Source of the DNA: Flavobacteriaceae bacterium
GTDB lineage: Bacteria > Bacteroidota > Bacteroidia > Flavobacteriales > Flavobacteriaceae
DNA length: 64,000 nt
Assembly: GCA_018402385.1 (NCBI GenBank)
Contig: JAGYJA010000007.1
Location: 620,001-684,000 of the forward strand
Direction of reading: 5' to 3'
Of this stretch, positions 47,816-56,683 are shown in pieces. Positions within the stretch are counted from its first letter, which is position 1, and the number at the start of each line of letters is the position of its first letter. The position numbers were made by a program, and so were the translations under genes. The notes under the pieces were generated by a model. That model did not search any database and was not told the origin of the DNA. It saw only the letters and a list, made by a program, of their open reading frames with translations.

Positions 47816-47819
47816 CCAA

Positions 47820-49355
47820 ATGATAAACAAAGAAGAACAATTCAAAAGGGTCGTCTCCCATGCAAAAGAATATGGATTCATTTTTGGCTCCAGTGAAATC
47901 TATGACGGACTCAATGCCGTTTATGATTATGCACAAAACGGTGTTTTACTAAAAAACAACATTCGGGAATATTGGTGGAAAAGTATGGTGCAAATGCACC
48001 AAAACATCGTGGGTCTCGACGCCGCTATTTTAATGCACCCTACTACCTGGAAAGCTTCCGGGCACGTTGATGCTTTCAATGACCCGCTTATCGACAATAA
48101 AGATTCCAAAAAACGCTATCGTGCCGATGTGCTCATTGAAGACTTTGCAGAAAAGTTGCATCAAAAAGCCGAAAAAGAAATTGAAAAAGCACGCAAACGC
48201 TTTGGCGAAAGCTTTGATGAAACACAATTTGTCGCTACAAACGAGCGCGTCATAAGATATAAAACTCAGCAAAAAGAAATCATAGAGCGTATGGCAAGGT
48301 CTCTAGGTAATGAAGACCTCGCCGATGTAAAAGCGCTTATAGAAGAACTCGAAATCGCAGACCCCGACACCGGTTCAAAAAACTGGACAGATGTCAAGCA
48401 ATTCAATTTAATGTTTGGCACCAAGCTGGGAGCAGATGCAGATAAAGCTACAAACCTGTACCTGCGCCCTGAAACTGCTCAGGGAATTTTTGTCAACTTC
48501 CTCAATGTGCAAAAAACCGGAAGAATGAAAGTGCCTTTTGGAATCGCTCAAACCGGAAAAGCCTTTAGAAATGAAATTGTTGCCCGTCAGTTTATTTTCA
48601 GGATGCGTGAATTTGAACAAATGGAAATGCAATATTTCGTTCGCCCCGGCGACGAAATGAAATGGTATGAATACTGGAAAGACATTCGTTACAAGTGGCA
48701 TATGTCATTAGGCTTGGGCAAAGAAAACTACCGCTTCCACGACCACGAAAAACTAGCACACTACGCAAATGCAGCGACAGATATTGAGTTTGATTTCCCA
48801 TTTGGTTTCAAAGAACTGGAAGGCATCCATTCACGCACCGATTTTGATTTAAAAGCACATGAAGAATTTTCAGGTAAGAAACTGCAATTTTTTGATCCGG
48901 AATTGAACAAAAGCTATGTGCCTTATGTGATTGAAACCTCCATTGGATTGGACAGAATGTTCTTGGCTGTTTTCAGTAAAGCTTTAGAGGAAGAAACCCT
49001 TGAAGATGGAAGTACACGCATTGTTTTAAAAATTCCTTCAGTGATTGCACCCACAAAAGCAGCGGTATTACCCTTAGTCAAAAAAGACGGTTTGCCCGAA
49101 ATTGCCCAAAAAATCATTGAAGAGTTGCAATGGGATTTCCAAGTGGCTTATGATGAAAAAGACGCCATTGGAAAACGTTACCGACGTCAAGACGCTGTTG
49201 GAACGCCTTTTTGTATCACAGTTGACCATGATACCATTACAGAGAATACAGTTACCATTAGACATCGCGATTCCATGAAGCAAGAACGAGTCGCAATTGA
49301 TAAACTTTCCTCAATAATTGGGAAGGAAGTAGCTATCAAAAACTGGTTAAAATAA
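47820..49355 (+). CDS. glyS: Glycine--tRNA ligase
   Basis: Class II aminoacyl-tRNA synthetase of the alpha2, eukaryote-like type, 511 residues. Motifs: FIFGSSEIYDGLNAVYDYA and HPTTWKASGHVDAFNDPL near the N terminus, motif 2 IAQTGKAFRNEIVARQFIFRMREF, motif 3 YVIETSIGLDRMFLAVF, and a C-terminal anticodon-binding domain (PLVKKDGLPEIAQKI, VGTPFCITVDHDTI). The open frame runs 42 codons further upstream through a terminator hairpin, so I set the start at ATG 47820 (MINKEEQFKRVVSHAKEYGF). A terminator follows 21 bases after the stop codon. Confidence 0.96.
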   Translation: MINKEEQFKRVVSHAKEYGFIFGSSEIYDGLNAVYDYAQNGVLLKNNIREYWWKSMVQMHQNIVGLDAAILMHPTTWKASGHVDAFNDPLIDNKDSKKRYRADVLIEDFAEKLHQKAEKEIEKARKRFGESFDETQFVATNERVIRYKTQQKEIIERMARSLGNEDLADVKALIEELEIADPDTGSKNWTDVKQFNLMFGTKLGADADKATNLYLRPETAQGIFVNFLNVQKTGRMKVPFGIAQTGKAFRNEIVARQFIFRMREFEQMEMQYFVRPGDEMKWYEYWKDIRYKWHMSLGLGKENYRFHDHEKLAHYANAATDIEFDFPFGFKELEGIHSRTDFDLKAHEEFSGKKLQFFDPELNKSYVPYVIETSIGLDRMFLAVFSKALEEETLEDGSTRIVLKIPSVIAPTKAAVLPLVKKDGLPEIAQKIIEELQWDFQVAYDEKDAIGKRYRRQDAVGTPFCITVDHDTITENTVTIRHRDSMKQERVAIDKLSSIIGKEVAIKNWLK

Positions 49356-49375
49356 CAAAACATTCCTTTTAAACT

Positions 49376-49405
49376 AAAAAAGCCCTTCATAGAAAGGGCT
49401 TTTTT
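49376..49405 (+). terminator. Terminator after glyS
   Basis: AAAAAAGCCCTT, loop CATAGA, AAGGGCTTTTTT. A strong 12-bp stem. Confidence 0.9.
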
Positions 49406-49551
49406 TATTCAATTTTTTAAAATCAATTTGAAAATAATATAAACATAAAGAGTTGATATTCAATATTTTTAACTATTTCATAATCAATTGTTCAACCAAA
49501 GACTATTATTTTTAAAAAAATACATATCTGTTTATTTTTTAATGTCTTAGG

Positions 49552-49584
49552 GTTGTTTTCTTGATTTTAAAATCCTTATATTTG
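49552..49584 (+). promoter_or_regulatory. Promoter of the HU gene
   Basis: GTTG at 49552-49555, a 21-base spacer, then TATATTTG at 49577-49584, a full match to the TTTG/TAnnTTTG Bacteroidota promoter apart from one base in the -33 box. Start about 49591, with a leader of some 38 bases. The remaining 49406-49551 is AT-rich and featureless to my eye. Confidence 0.6.
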
Positions 49585-49628
49585 CGGTCTTGTAAAAAAA
49601 TTAATTTTAATCCCTAAAATATTTTAGA

Positions 49629-49919
49629 ATGACAAAAGCAGATATCGTAGCTAAGATTTCAGAAAAGCTAGGAATGGAAAAAGGAGATGTTCAAGCAACT
49701 GTTGAAAGTTTCATGGAAGAAGTAAAAACCTCTTTAGAAGGTGGTGACAATGTTTACCTTAGAGGTTTTGGAAGTTTCATCATCAAGACCAGAGCAGAAA
49801 AAACCGGACGAAACATTTCAAAAAACACAACGATAAAAATACCTGCACACAACATACCTGCGTTTAAACCTGCAAAAGTTTTTGTAGAAGGCGTTAAGGA
49901 AAATGTTGTTGTTAAATAA
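49629..49919 (+). CDS. DNA-binding protein HU
   Basis: Histone-like DNA-bending protein, 96 residues, the normal length of HU/IHF. It shows the N-terminal helices (MTKADIVAKISEKLGMEKGD), the conserved GFGSF turn (NVYLRGFGSFIIKTR) and the DNA-clamping arm with Arg-Asn around KTGRNISKNTTIKIPAHNIPAFKPAK. It has its own promoter and is followed 25 bases later by a tiny basic protein gene. HU is abundant, so a strong promoter is expected. Confidence 0.95.
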   Translation: MTKADIVAKISEKLGMEKGDVQATVESFMEEVKTSLEGGDNVYLRGFGSFIIKTRAEKTGRNISKNTTIKIPAHNIPAFKPAKVFVEGVKENVVVK

Positions 49920-49944
49920 TTAATAACTTTAAAAAAGAAACACT

Positions 49945-50037
49945 ATGCCAAGTGGTAAAAAAAGAAAAAGACACAAGGTAGCAACCCATAAGCGCAAGAA
50001 AAGAAGTCGCGCTAATCGCCATAAAAAGAAAAAGTAG
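49945..50037 (+). CDS. 30-residue highly basic protein, possible small ribosomal subunit protein
   Basis: Starts at ATG 49945 and ends at TAG 50035. The sequence begins MPSGKKRKRHKVATHKRKKR and has 20 basic residues (Lys, Arg, His counted) in 30 positions. It resembles the short AURKAIP1/COX24-type tail found in mitochondrial mS38 and in actinobacterial bS22, which contacts rRNA. In flavobacteria a protein of this exact type is commonly encoded after HU and before rng. A ribosomal role is inferred from composition and this resemblance. The stop codon lies inside the stem of the following terminator. Short genes like this are easily missed. Confidence 0.8.
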   Translation: MPSGKKRKRHKVATHKRKKRSRANRHKKKK

Positions 50038-50053
50038 TTTCTAACTACTTTTT
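50029..50053 (+). terminator. Terminator after the small basic protein gene
   Basis: AAAAAGTAGTT, loop TCT, AACTACTTTTT; the stem includes the stop codon. The following 50055-50265 contains no gene and no clear promoter; it should hold the rng leader. Confidence 0.85.
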
Positions 50054-50265
50054 TCTTTTAAAACACACAACGTTCTTTGAAAAAGAAATTTTATTGACTA
50101 ACAATGGTTTTGGGTAAACTTTTGTTGTCAAACTAAGGTTTCACCGGGTACTATTCTTGCCTCAGAAAGGTGAGAAACCTGTGAGAAATATTGTTTAATC
50201 CATCTGTCCTGAAAAGTCTTCAACATTATTGAAGCAAAAAACGGGGCGGATATAAATTACGAAGA

Positions 50266-51807
50266 GTGAACTACGAATTATTTATCAGATCCAGTTCCTC
50301 AGAAGTTGATTTTGCCCTTCTTAAAGATGGAAAACTAATTGAATTACATAAGGAAGACGACGACAGTGAATTTGCAGTTGGTGACGTGTTTATCGCCAAA
50401 ACCCGCAAAACTGTTCCGGGTCTAAATGCCGCTTTTGTTAATGTTGGATACGAAAAAGACGGATTCTTACATTACCAGGATTTAGGTCCACAACTGCCTT
50501 CCCTATTAAAATTCACAAAACTTGTAAGCACAGGTAAACTTAAAGATTACTCTTTAAAGAATTTCCCATTTGAGAAAGATATTGATAAAAATGGCAAAAT
50601 AAGTGACGCCATTAAATCAAATCAATCCATTTTGGTTCAAATAGTAAAAGAACCCATCTCCACCAAAGGACCCAGAATAAGTTCTGAGTTGTCACTTGCC
50701 GGGAGATACATCGTTTTGGTTCCTTTTTCAGACCGCGTTTCTATTTCTCAAAAAATAGAATCCAAAGAAGAAAAAGAACGATTGAAACGACTGGTTCAAA
50801 GTATCAAGCCAAAAGGCTTTGGTGTTATTATTAGAACCGTAGCAGAGGGTAAAAAAGTAGCAGAACTGGACAAAGATTTACAAAATTTGCTCGACCGCTG
50901 GTCTGCAATGTGTAAAAAGCTACAAAATGCACATCACCCATCAAAAGTGATGAGTGAAATGAACCGAGGCATCTCTCTCATAAGAGATTTACTAAGCGAT
51001 TCATTCACTTCCATTTATATTGATGATGAAGTGCTTTACTTAAAAATTAAAGATTATGTGCACGAAGTTGCACCACAAAAAGAATCAATCGTTAAGTTGT
51101 ATGACTCAAAAGTACCAATCTTTGAAAAGTTTGGTATCGAAAGACAAATAAAAACGTCTTTTGGTCGCACAGTTTCAGGAAGTAAAGGTGCTTATCTGGT
51201 GATAGAACACACAGAAGCCCTTCACGTTGTCGATGTCAATAGCGGTAACCGCTCAAACAAATCAGACAGCCAGGAAGCAACGGCACTTGAAGTCAATTTA
51301 ATCGCAGCAACAGAGCTGGCACGCCAACTCCGCCTGCGCGATATGGGAGGAATTATTGTCGTCGATTTTATCGATATGGCAAACCCCAACCACAGAAAAC
51401 AACTGTTCAATCACTTGCGTGATGAAATGAAAGATGACCGGGCAAAACACAAAATTTTGCCACCAAGTAAATTTGGTTTAATCCAAATTACAAGACAACG
51501 CGTTAGACCTGAAATGAATATTAAAACCCGAGAGCTCGACCCCAACGGCGAAGCCGGAGAAGTTGAAGCTCCCATTTTAATCATTGACAGGATTAATGCA
51601 GATTTAAAAAGATTATTGAAAAAAGACTATAAAAAGATAACCTTAAACACACATCCTTTTATAGCAGCCTTCTTAATAAAAGGCTTTCCATCGATACGTT
51701 CTAAATGGTTTTTAGAACATAAAAAATGGGTGAAAATTCAACCAAGAGATGCTTACACCTATCTCGAATACCACTTTATTGATAAAGATGGTAAAGAGAT
51801 AAAATAA
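50266..51807 (+). CDS. rng: Ribonuclease E/G family protein (RNase G)
   Basis: Single-strand-specific endoribonuclease for rRNA maturation and mRNA turnover, 513 residues, starting at GTG 50266 (MNYELFIRSSSSEVDFALLK). An S1-type RNA-binding segment (about 40-130, with VGDVFIAKTRKTVPGLNAAFVNVG) precedes the DNase I-like catalytic region. The two catalytic Asp residues are in ALHVVDVNSGNRS and GIIVVDFIDMAN. The Zn-link CPxC of the E. coli enzymes is missing; the corresponding place reads TRELDPNGEAGEVEAP, as I recall for flavobacterial forms. It shares a large bidirectional terminator with sdhB. Confidence 0.94.
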   Translation: MNYELFIRSSSSEVDFALLKDGKLIELHKEDDDSEFAVGDVFIAKTRKTVPGLNAAFVNVGYEKDGFLHYQDLGPQLPSLLKFTKLVSTGKLKDYSLKNFPFEKDIDKNGKISDAIKSNQSILVQIVKEPISTKGPRISSELSLAGRYIVLVPFSDRVSISQKIESKEEKERLKRLVQSIKPKGFGVIIRTVAEGKKVAELDKDLQNLLDRWSAMCKKLQNAHHPSKVMSEMNRGISLIRDLLSDSFTSIYIDDEVLYLKIKDYVHEVAPQKESIVKLYDSKVPIFEKFGIERQIKTSFGRTVSGSKGAYLVIEHTEALHVVDVNSGNRSNKSDSQEATALEVNLIAATELARQLRLRDMGGIIVVDFIDMANPNHRKQLFNHLRDEMKDDRAKHKILPPSKFGLIQITRQRVRPEMNIKTRELDPNGEAGEVEAPILIIDRINADLKRLLKKDYKKITLNTHPFIAAFLIKGFPSIRSKWFLEHKKWVKIQPRDAYTYLEYHFIDKDGKEIK

Positions 51808-51853
51808 AAAAAGCGCTGAATTCTGAACTTGCTTCAGAACCTCAGCGCTTTTT
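51808..51853. terminator. Compound bidirectional terminator
   Basis: Outer stem AAAAAGCGCTGA/TCAGCGCTTTTT with an inner stem TTCTGAA/TTCAGAA in the loop. It lies between the convergent rng and sdhB genes. Confidence 0.9.
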
Positions 51854-51874
51854 GCTTTTATATACTTTTAAAAT

Positions 51875-52621
51875 CTACCCCTTCAAACTCGCACTCAAAT
51901 ATTCTCTGTTCATACGAGCAATATTTTCCAGCGAAATACCTTTAGGACATTCAATCTCACAAGCCCCGGTATTGGTACAATTTCCAAAACCTTCTTCATC
52001 CATTTGACGCACCATGTTCATTACACGATCTGTCGCTTCCACCCTTCCTTGTGGTAACAGAGCAAACTGAGAGACTTTAGCCGAAACAAACAACATCGCA
52101 GACGCATTTTTACACGCCGCCACACAAGCTCCGCAACCAATACAGGTTGCTGCATCAAAAGCTTTGTCGGCATCGTGCTTTTTTACTGGAATTGCATTAG
52201 CATCAATAGTATTTCCAGAAGTATTTACTGAAATAAACCCACCGGCATGCTGCACCCTGTCAAACGAGCTTCGATCCACCACAAGGTCTTTAATCACCGG
52301 AAATGCTTTGGCTCGAAACGGCTCAATAAAAATAGTATCCCCGTCTTTAAAGGTACGCATATGCAACTGGCAAGTGGTGATATAACGATCCGGACCGTGG
52401 GGTTCTCCGTTAATTTGTAACGAACAAGAACCACATATCCCCTCACGGCAATCGTGATCAAATGCAACCGGTTCTTCACCTTTATTGTTCAATTGCTCAT
52501 TGAGCATATCGAGCATGTCAAGAAAAGACATATCGGGTGAAACATCATTGATTTTATAATCAACTATTTTTCCTTTTGTGTCAGCATCTGTTTGACGCCA
52601 AATTTTTAGGGTTAAATTCAT
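51875..52621 (-). CDS. sdhB: Succinate dehydrogenase iron-sulfur subunit
   Basis: Electron-transfer subunit of complex II, 248 residues. The plant-type [2Fe-2S] ligands are in [16 protein letters not shown] plus the later TTC; [4Fe-4S] and [3Fe-4S] ligands are in [13 protein letters not shown] and [14 protein letters not shown]. It normally follows sdhA directly; here a 345-base gene for a four-helix-bundle protein lies between them, leaving about 97 bases from that gene to the sdhB start. Whether sdhB is still read from the sdhC promoter is unclear. Function is certain. Confidence 0.97.
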   Translation of the reverse strand: MNLTLKIWRQTDADTKGKIVDYKINDVSPDMSFLDMLDMLNEQLNNKGEEPVAFDHDCREGICGSCSLQINGEPHGPDRYITTCQLHMRTFKDGDTIFIEPFRAKAFPVIKDLVVDRSSFDRVQHAGGFISVNTSGNTIDANAIPVKKHDADKAFDAATCIGCGACVAACKNASAMLFVSAKVSQFALLPQGRVEATDRVMNMVRQMDEEGFGNCTNTGACEIECPKGISLENIARMNREYLSASLKG

Positions 52622-52649
52622 AGCTTTGCTATTTTAAGTTAAATAGAAA

Positions 52650-52680
52650 TTGAGTAATTAAGTTATTAAGTAGCTCAGCT
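52650..52680. repeat. Left flank repeat of the S23-like insertion
   Basis: TTGAGTAA, TTAAGTTA, TTAAGTAG, CTCAG: degenerate 8-bp units. Its complement matches the right flank at about 53083-53115 (CTTAATT, optional G, ACTCAATTTCT, 18 of 19 positions), giving imperfect inverted repeats around the four-helix-bundle gene. Confidence 0.55.
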
Positions 52681-52717
52681 TCATTTATTTTAATTTTTGA
52701 TTTTTAAGATATTTTAT

Positions 52718-53062
52718 TTAGCCGTTCAGTATTAATAACGCCTTACTATGAATATCTTTTAAATCATCAAACATTTCCTGTGTAATATACCCTTCATCTA
52801 AAGCAATTATTGCGTGGTCTAATGTTTCAAATAAAGAACCTCTTGCTATTCGACAGAATTGTATGTTTTCTTGAAAGTTATACCTTCCATAACCTTCAGC
52901 AATATTATTTCCAACAGATCTTGACGATCTTCTAATTTGACTAATCAAAGAATATTTTTCTTCATTGGGGATATTAGAAATAATAGAATTTTTAACGAAA
53001 AGTCTTAGGTTTCTAGCCTCTTTCCAACATTCTAAATCCTCAAAAGAATTATGACTACTCAT
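52718..53062 (-). CDS. Four-helix-bundle (23S rRNA IVS/S23-like) protein
   Basis: A 114-residue, all-helical protein of the S23/four-helix-bundle family, first known from intervening sequences inside 23S rRNA genes. Signature: DLECWKEARNLRLFVKNSI near the start, SLISQIRRSSRSVGNNIAEGYGR in the middle and FCRIARGSLFETLDHAIIA. A GTG lies one codon upstream of the chosen ATG 53062. It sits inside the sdh operon between sdhA and sdhB, on the same strand, and imperfect inverted repeats flank it, which suggests a small inserted element. The molecular function of the family is not known to me beyond pentamer-like bundle structures. Confidence 0.88.
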   Translation of the reverse strand: MSSHNSFEDLECWKEARNLRLFVKNSIISNIPNEEKYSLISQIRRSSRSVGNNIAEGYGRYNFQENIQFCRIARGSLFETLDHAIIALDEGYITQEMFDDLKDIHSKALLILNG

Positions 53063-53082
53063 CACTTAATTTCAAAAATCAA

Positions 53083-53120
53083 CCTAATTTCTTAATTGAC
53101 TCAATTTCTCAATTACTTAT
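53083..53120. repeat. Right flank repeat of the S23-like insertion
   Basis: On the minus strand: TAAGTAA, TTGAGAAA, TTGAGTCAA, TTAAGAAA. It is the inverted counterpart of 52650-52680 and overlaps the end of sdhA (stop codon 53113-53115). Confidence 0.55.
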
Positions 53121-55117
53121 AGCTACGCGTAACCAATTTCACATTCTCAAAATTCAATTCTTCCTTATGCAACACAGCTTCACTGGGTTTGCCTTTGTAT
53201 TCCCAGGCAGCGACATAAGCGAAATTTTCATCGTCACGCAAAGCTTCCCCGTCTTCAGTCTGGTATTCTTCGCGGAAATGACCTCCACACGATTCATTTC
53301 TATGTAAAGCATCTTTGGCAAAGAGTTCACCCAGTTCTAGGAAATCAGCAACACGTAGTAGCTTTTTCCAGTTCTTGGTTTAGTCCGTTTGCGGTACCGG
53401 GAACTCTCACATCGCTGTAAAATTCATCACGCAAGGCTGCAATTTCAGTAATGGCCTCATTCAATCCCTTTTCGTTTCTTGCCATCCCCACTTTGTCCCA
53501 CATAATTTTACCTAATCGTTTGTGAAAATGGTCAACGGTTTTCGAACCTTTACTATTCATCAGGTGTTCTATCTGAGAGCGCACATTGTTTTCAGCCTTT
53601 TCAAATTCGGGCAAGTCGGTTGAGATTTTTCCGGTGCGGATGTCGTTTGCCAGATAGTGACCAATAGTATAAGGTAACACAAAATACCCGTCTGCCAGTC
53701 CCTGCATCAATGCAGAAGCACCCAAACGGTTGGCGCCGTGATCAGAGAAGTTGGCTTCCCCAATGGCATAACATCCTTCGATGGTGGTCATCAAATTGTA
53801 ATCCACCCAGATACCACCCATGGTGTAATGCACGGCAGGATAGATCATCATCGGGGTTTCATAAGGGTTCTGATCCACAATTTTTTCATACATCTGAAAG
53901 AGGTTACCATATTTGTTGGCCACCACTTCAGTTCCTAATTTCTTAACGAGTTGGGCGTCATTTTCATCAAGGTGCTTCACTCTGGCCTGTTCTTTTCCGT
54001 AGCGTTGGATCGCTGCGGCGAAATCAAGATACACGGCCTCCCCTGTTTTATTGACACCAAAACCGGCATCACAACGTTCTTTAGCAGCTCTGGAAGCCAC
54101 ATCACGAGGCACCAGGTTTCCGAAAGAAGGATATCTTCTTTCCAAATAGTAATCCCTGTCCTCTTCTTTTAAGTCAGTGGGTTTTAGTTTTCCTTCTCTG
54201 ATGGCTTTGGCATCTTCCAGTTTTGCAGGCACCCATATCCTTCCGTCATTACGTAAAGATTCAGACATCAATGTCAATTTTGACTGGTGGTCTCCTGAAA
54301 CGGGAATACAGGTAGGGTGAATCTGTGTATAACACGGATTGGCAAAATAAGCCCCTTTCTTGTGAATTTTCCAGGCTGCAGTTACATTGCTTCCCATCGC
54401 ATTGGTGGAAAGGTAAAACACGTTTCCGTAGCCTCCGGTTCCAAGCACAACCGCATGGGCTGAATGTCTTTCAATGGCACCGGTAACCAGGTTTCTGGCA
54501 ATGATGCCTCTGGCTTTTCCGTCAACGATTACCAAGTCGAGCATTTCGTGACGGTTGTACATTTTTATTTTTCCGCGACCTATCTGGCGGTTCATCGCTG
54601 AATAGGCACCAAGTAATAGTTGCTGCCCTGTTTGTCCTTTAGCGTAAAAGGTTCTGGAAACCAGCACCCCTCCAAAAGAGCGGTTATCGAGCAAGCCACC
54701 ATATTCACGGGCAAAAGGAACGCCTTGTGCCACACATTGGTCAATGATATTTGTTGAAACTTCAGCCAGGCGATAGACATTGGATTCGCGTGAACGGTAG
54801 TCACCTCCTTTTACAGTATCATAGAAAAGACGGTGTGTAGAATCGCCATCGCCCTGATAATTTTTTGCGGCATTGATTCCGCCTTGAGCGGCAATGGAGT
54901 GTGCACGACGCGGTGAATCCTGAAAGCAAAACGCTTTTACATTATAGCCCAACTCAGCCAAAGTAGCTGCAGCAGAACCTCCGGCAAGACCGGTACCCAC
55001 TACAATCACATCAATGTTTCGCTTGTTGGCCGGATTGACCAGGTTGATTTTATTTTTATGATTGGTCCATTTTTGAGAAATGTGACCTTCAGGTGTTTTT
55101 GAATCTAAAGTTGCCAT
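53113..55117 (-). pseudogene. sdhA: Succinate dehydrogenase flavoprotein subunit, one frameshift near the C terminus
   Basis: Catalytic FAD-containing subunit of complex II. The frame runs from ATG 55117 through [23 protein letters not shown] (FAD binding), [22 protein letters not shown] (His-FAD region) and [17 protein letters not shown], and then ends early at 53345 after LEKATTCC. One extra base near 53356 explains this: skipping it gives [18 protein letters not shown], then [19 protein letters not shown] and a stop at 53113, for 667 residues, the normal flavobacterial length. The lost tail includes conserved residues, so the truncated form would probably be inactive. With sdhB and sdhC intact, sequence error is the likely cause. 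Confidence 0.92.
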
Positions 55118-55123
55118 AGACGA

Positions 55124-55798
55124 TTACTGATTTAAGTGGTGATACAACGCGATGATAATAAATCCAAGCGGGATGATAATGGCATAAGCGGTTGTAAAAC
55201 CTTTTAATGCTTTTGAATATTTATTGTTAAACCCAACCGACTGAAAGGACGATTGAAAACCGTGCAACAGGTGAAGTGCCAGGAAGATGAATCCAACAAT
55301 ATACAGGGCCGTTCTCCACAAAGGTTCAAAGGAATGCACCACGTGGTCATAATAGCGGTAATTTCCGGCGGCATCGAGACCGCTCATATCGCCTTGTACA
55401 TATTTGATGTTCATCTCAGGCACCCAGAAATCAATGAAATGAATCACTAAAAAGATAAGTATAAACCCACCGCTGTAAATCATATTGCGGGACATCCAGG
55501 AGGAATTGGCACTGCCGTTGTATTTGGCATAGGAAATGTTTCGGGCATTTCTGTTTTGGATCTCAAGTACAAAGCCCATAATAAAGTGAAACAACACTCC
55601 AAAAATCAAAATGGGTTGTGCCACATATTGCACCACAGGATTTACTCCCATAAAGTGAGAGATCTCATTGAAAGTTTCTGCGCTAAAAACAGAGGTGAAA
55701 TTGATAAAGAAATGCTGTGCAAGAAAGATGACCAAAAACAGGCCGGAAAGGGCCATTGCTACTTTTTTGGCAATGGATGAAGTAAGAAAACCGCTCAT
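55124..55798 (-). CDS. sdhC: Succinate dehydrogenase cytochrome b558 subunit
   Basis: Membrane anchor and quinone-binding subunit of a single-anchor, type B (di-haem) complex II, 224 residues. Five transmembrane helices are visible (about 13-30, 57-79, 104-124, 154-177, 196-217) with haem-ligand histidines: FLAQHFFINF, FGVLFHFIMG, FLVIHFIDFW, DHVVHSFEPL and LALHLLHGFQ. It heads the operon, 6 bases before sdhA, and has a well-formed promoter upstream. The type with a large cytochrome and no sdhD is standard for Bacteroidota. Confidence 0.95.
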   Translation of the reverse strand: MSGFLTSSIAKKVAMALSGLFLVIFLAQHFFINFTSVFSAETFNEISHFMGVNPVVQYVAQPILIFGVLFHFIMGFVLEIQNRNARNISYAKYNGSANSSWMSRNMIYSGGFILIFLVIHFIDFWVPEMNIKYVQGDMSGLDAAGNYRYYDHVVHSFEPLWRTALYIVGFIFLALHLLHGFQSSFQSVGFNNKYSKALKGFTTAYAIIIPLGFIIIALYHHLNQ

Positions 55799-55825
55799 AT
55801 GGATATTTGTTTACAAAAAGGTACA

Positions 55826-55856
55826 CAAAAATACGATGCACATTGTTTATCTACAA
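55826..55856 (-). promoter_or_regulatory. Promoter of the sdhCAB operon
   Basis: Minus strand: CTTG with TTG at 55854-55856, a 20-base spacer, then TATTTTTG at 55833-55826. It is one of the clearest matches to the Bacteroidota promoter here. The leader would be about 22 bases. The rest of 55870-55995 holds nothing I can name. Confidence 0.55.
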
Positions 55857-55995
55857 GTGAACGATGAGATAAAGTTAACTATTTAGAATGGTTATAAAAA
55901 GCAGAAGTAGCATCGTGAGATGTTGATTTCGATTTGGAAAATCAATTACGGTTGTGAAGGCTCAAAGTCATGAGACATTGCGCATTAGAAAGTAC

Positions 55996-56310
55996 TCAGC
56001 TTTTTTTTCTTAACCTTTTTCTAATAATTTCAGGATTACGGCTTGTGTGTAAAAGTCCAAAAACAATTACCTGACTTTTCTTTTCTTCAATCATATAAAA
56101 TATGGCATAAGGAAAACGGGGAACCAGTGATTGCCTTAAGTCTTTAAATTTGCATTGGTAAAGTTTTGGATGCTTCCCTATGTAATCAATTTCTCTATTC
56201 ACCTCTTCTTTAAACTCTTCACCCAAAGATAGACGTTGTTCATTATACCACTTTTTTGCTTCTCGTAGTTCAGCTTGAACAATAGGCAGTAATTTGACTT
56301 TGTAGGACAT
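55996..56310 (-). CDS. RelE/ParE-family toxin
   Basis: A 104-residue toxin of a type II toxin-antitoxin module. Family features: the N-terminal strand YKVKLLPIVQAELREAKKWYNEQ, a central FKEEVNREIDYIGKHPKLY helix, and the RQSLVPRFPYAIFYMIEEKK and VFGLLHTSRNPEIIRKR strands. Proteins of this type block translation or DNA gyrase; which one cannot be told here. Its start overlaps the end of the antitoxin gene by one base, as expected for such modules. Confidence 0.9.
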   Translation of the reverse strand: MSYKVKLLPIVQAELREAKKWYNEQRLSLGEEFKEEVNREIDYIGKHPKLYQCKFKDLRQSLVPRFPYAIFYMIEEKKSQVIVFGLLHTSRNPEIIRKRLRKKS

Positions 56311-56528
56311 TACCAGTCATTTTTCACATTTTCCCAGTCTAAAATATCCGTTGGGTTGTTTTTGTAACTTTCAAGACGTTTGTTCAGTTCATTTTTATGG
56401 GCTTCAGAAATTTCCATATTTTCCTCATATTCTCTCATTAATACTTGCTCCAAAGCCACAATTACACTCTCTTTATCCACATTGACGAGCTTCTGTATGA
56501 AGTTGTATTTTCTAATTGCTAAATCCAT
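56310..56528 (-). CDS. Antitoxin of the RelE/ParE module
   Basis: A 72-residue acidic protein read just before the toxin (antitoxin first, one-base overlap). It resembles the addiction-module component family (TIGR02574-like), with EISEAHKNELNKRLESYKNNP and a C-terminal DILDWENVKNDW tail that would wrap the toxin. The N-terminal half should carry the DNA-binding role, and the module is probably autoregulated. A TATCTTTA at about 56549-56556 on the minus strand is a weak promoter match. Confidence 0.85.
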   Translation of the reverse strand: MDLAIRKYNFIQKLVNVDKESVIVALEQVLMREYEENMEISEAHKNELNKRLESYKNNPTDILDWENVKNDW

Positions 56529-56683
56529 AATTATTAATTTTATTATTGTAAAGATACATTTTTTGTAATATTCTTTTTAAACTGCTCATAAAAAAGAAGT
56601 TCAAGGATTTCTTCCAGAAAAACGTTGCGGCTCTGTAAAGCATAAAAAAACCATCAAAGAGATTATTTTTAATTTTTATGGTT

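Noticed and set aside
47694..47819. 42-residue N-terminal extension of glycyl-tRNA synthetase
   Set aside because: It would translate the terminator hairpin and is not seen in the family; ATG 47820 is the expected start.
52718..53062. S23-like gene as evidence of an rRNA intervening sequence
   Set aside because: No rRNA sequence lies nearby; only the protein family and the flanking repeats recall such elements.
55870..55995. Small RNA or gene in the sdhC-toxin gap
   Set aside because: No open frame, strong hairpin with T run, or promoter was found.
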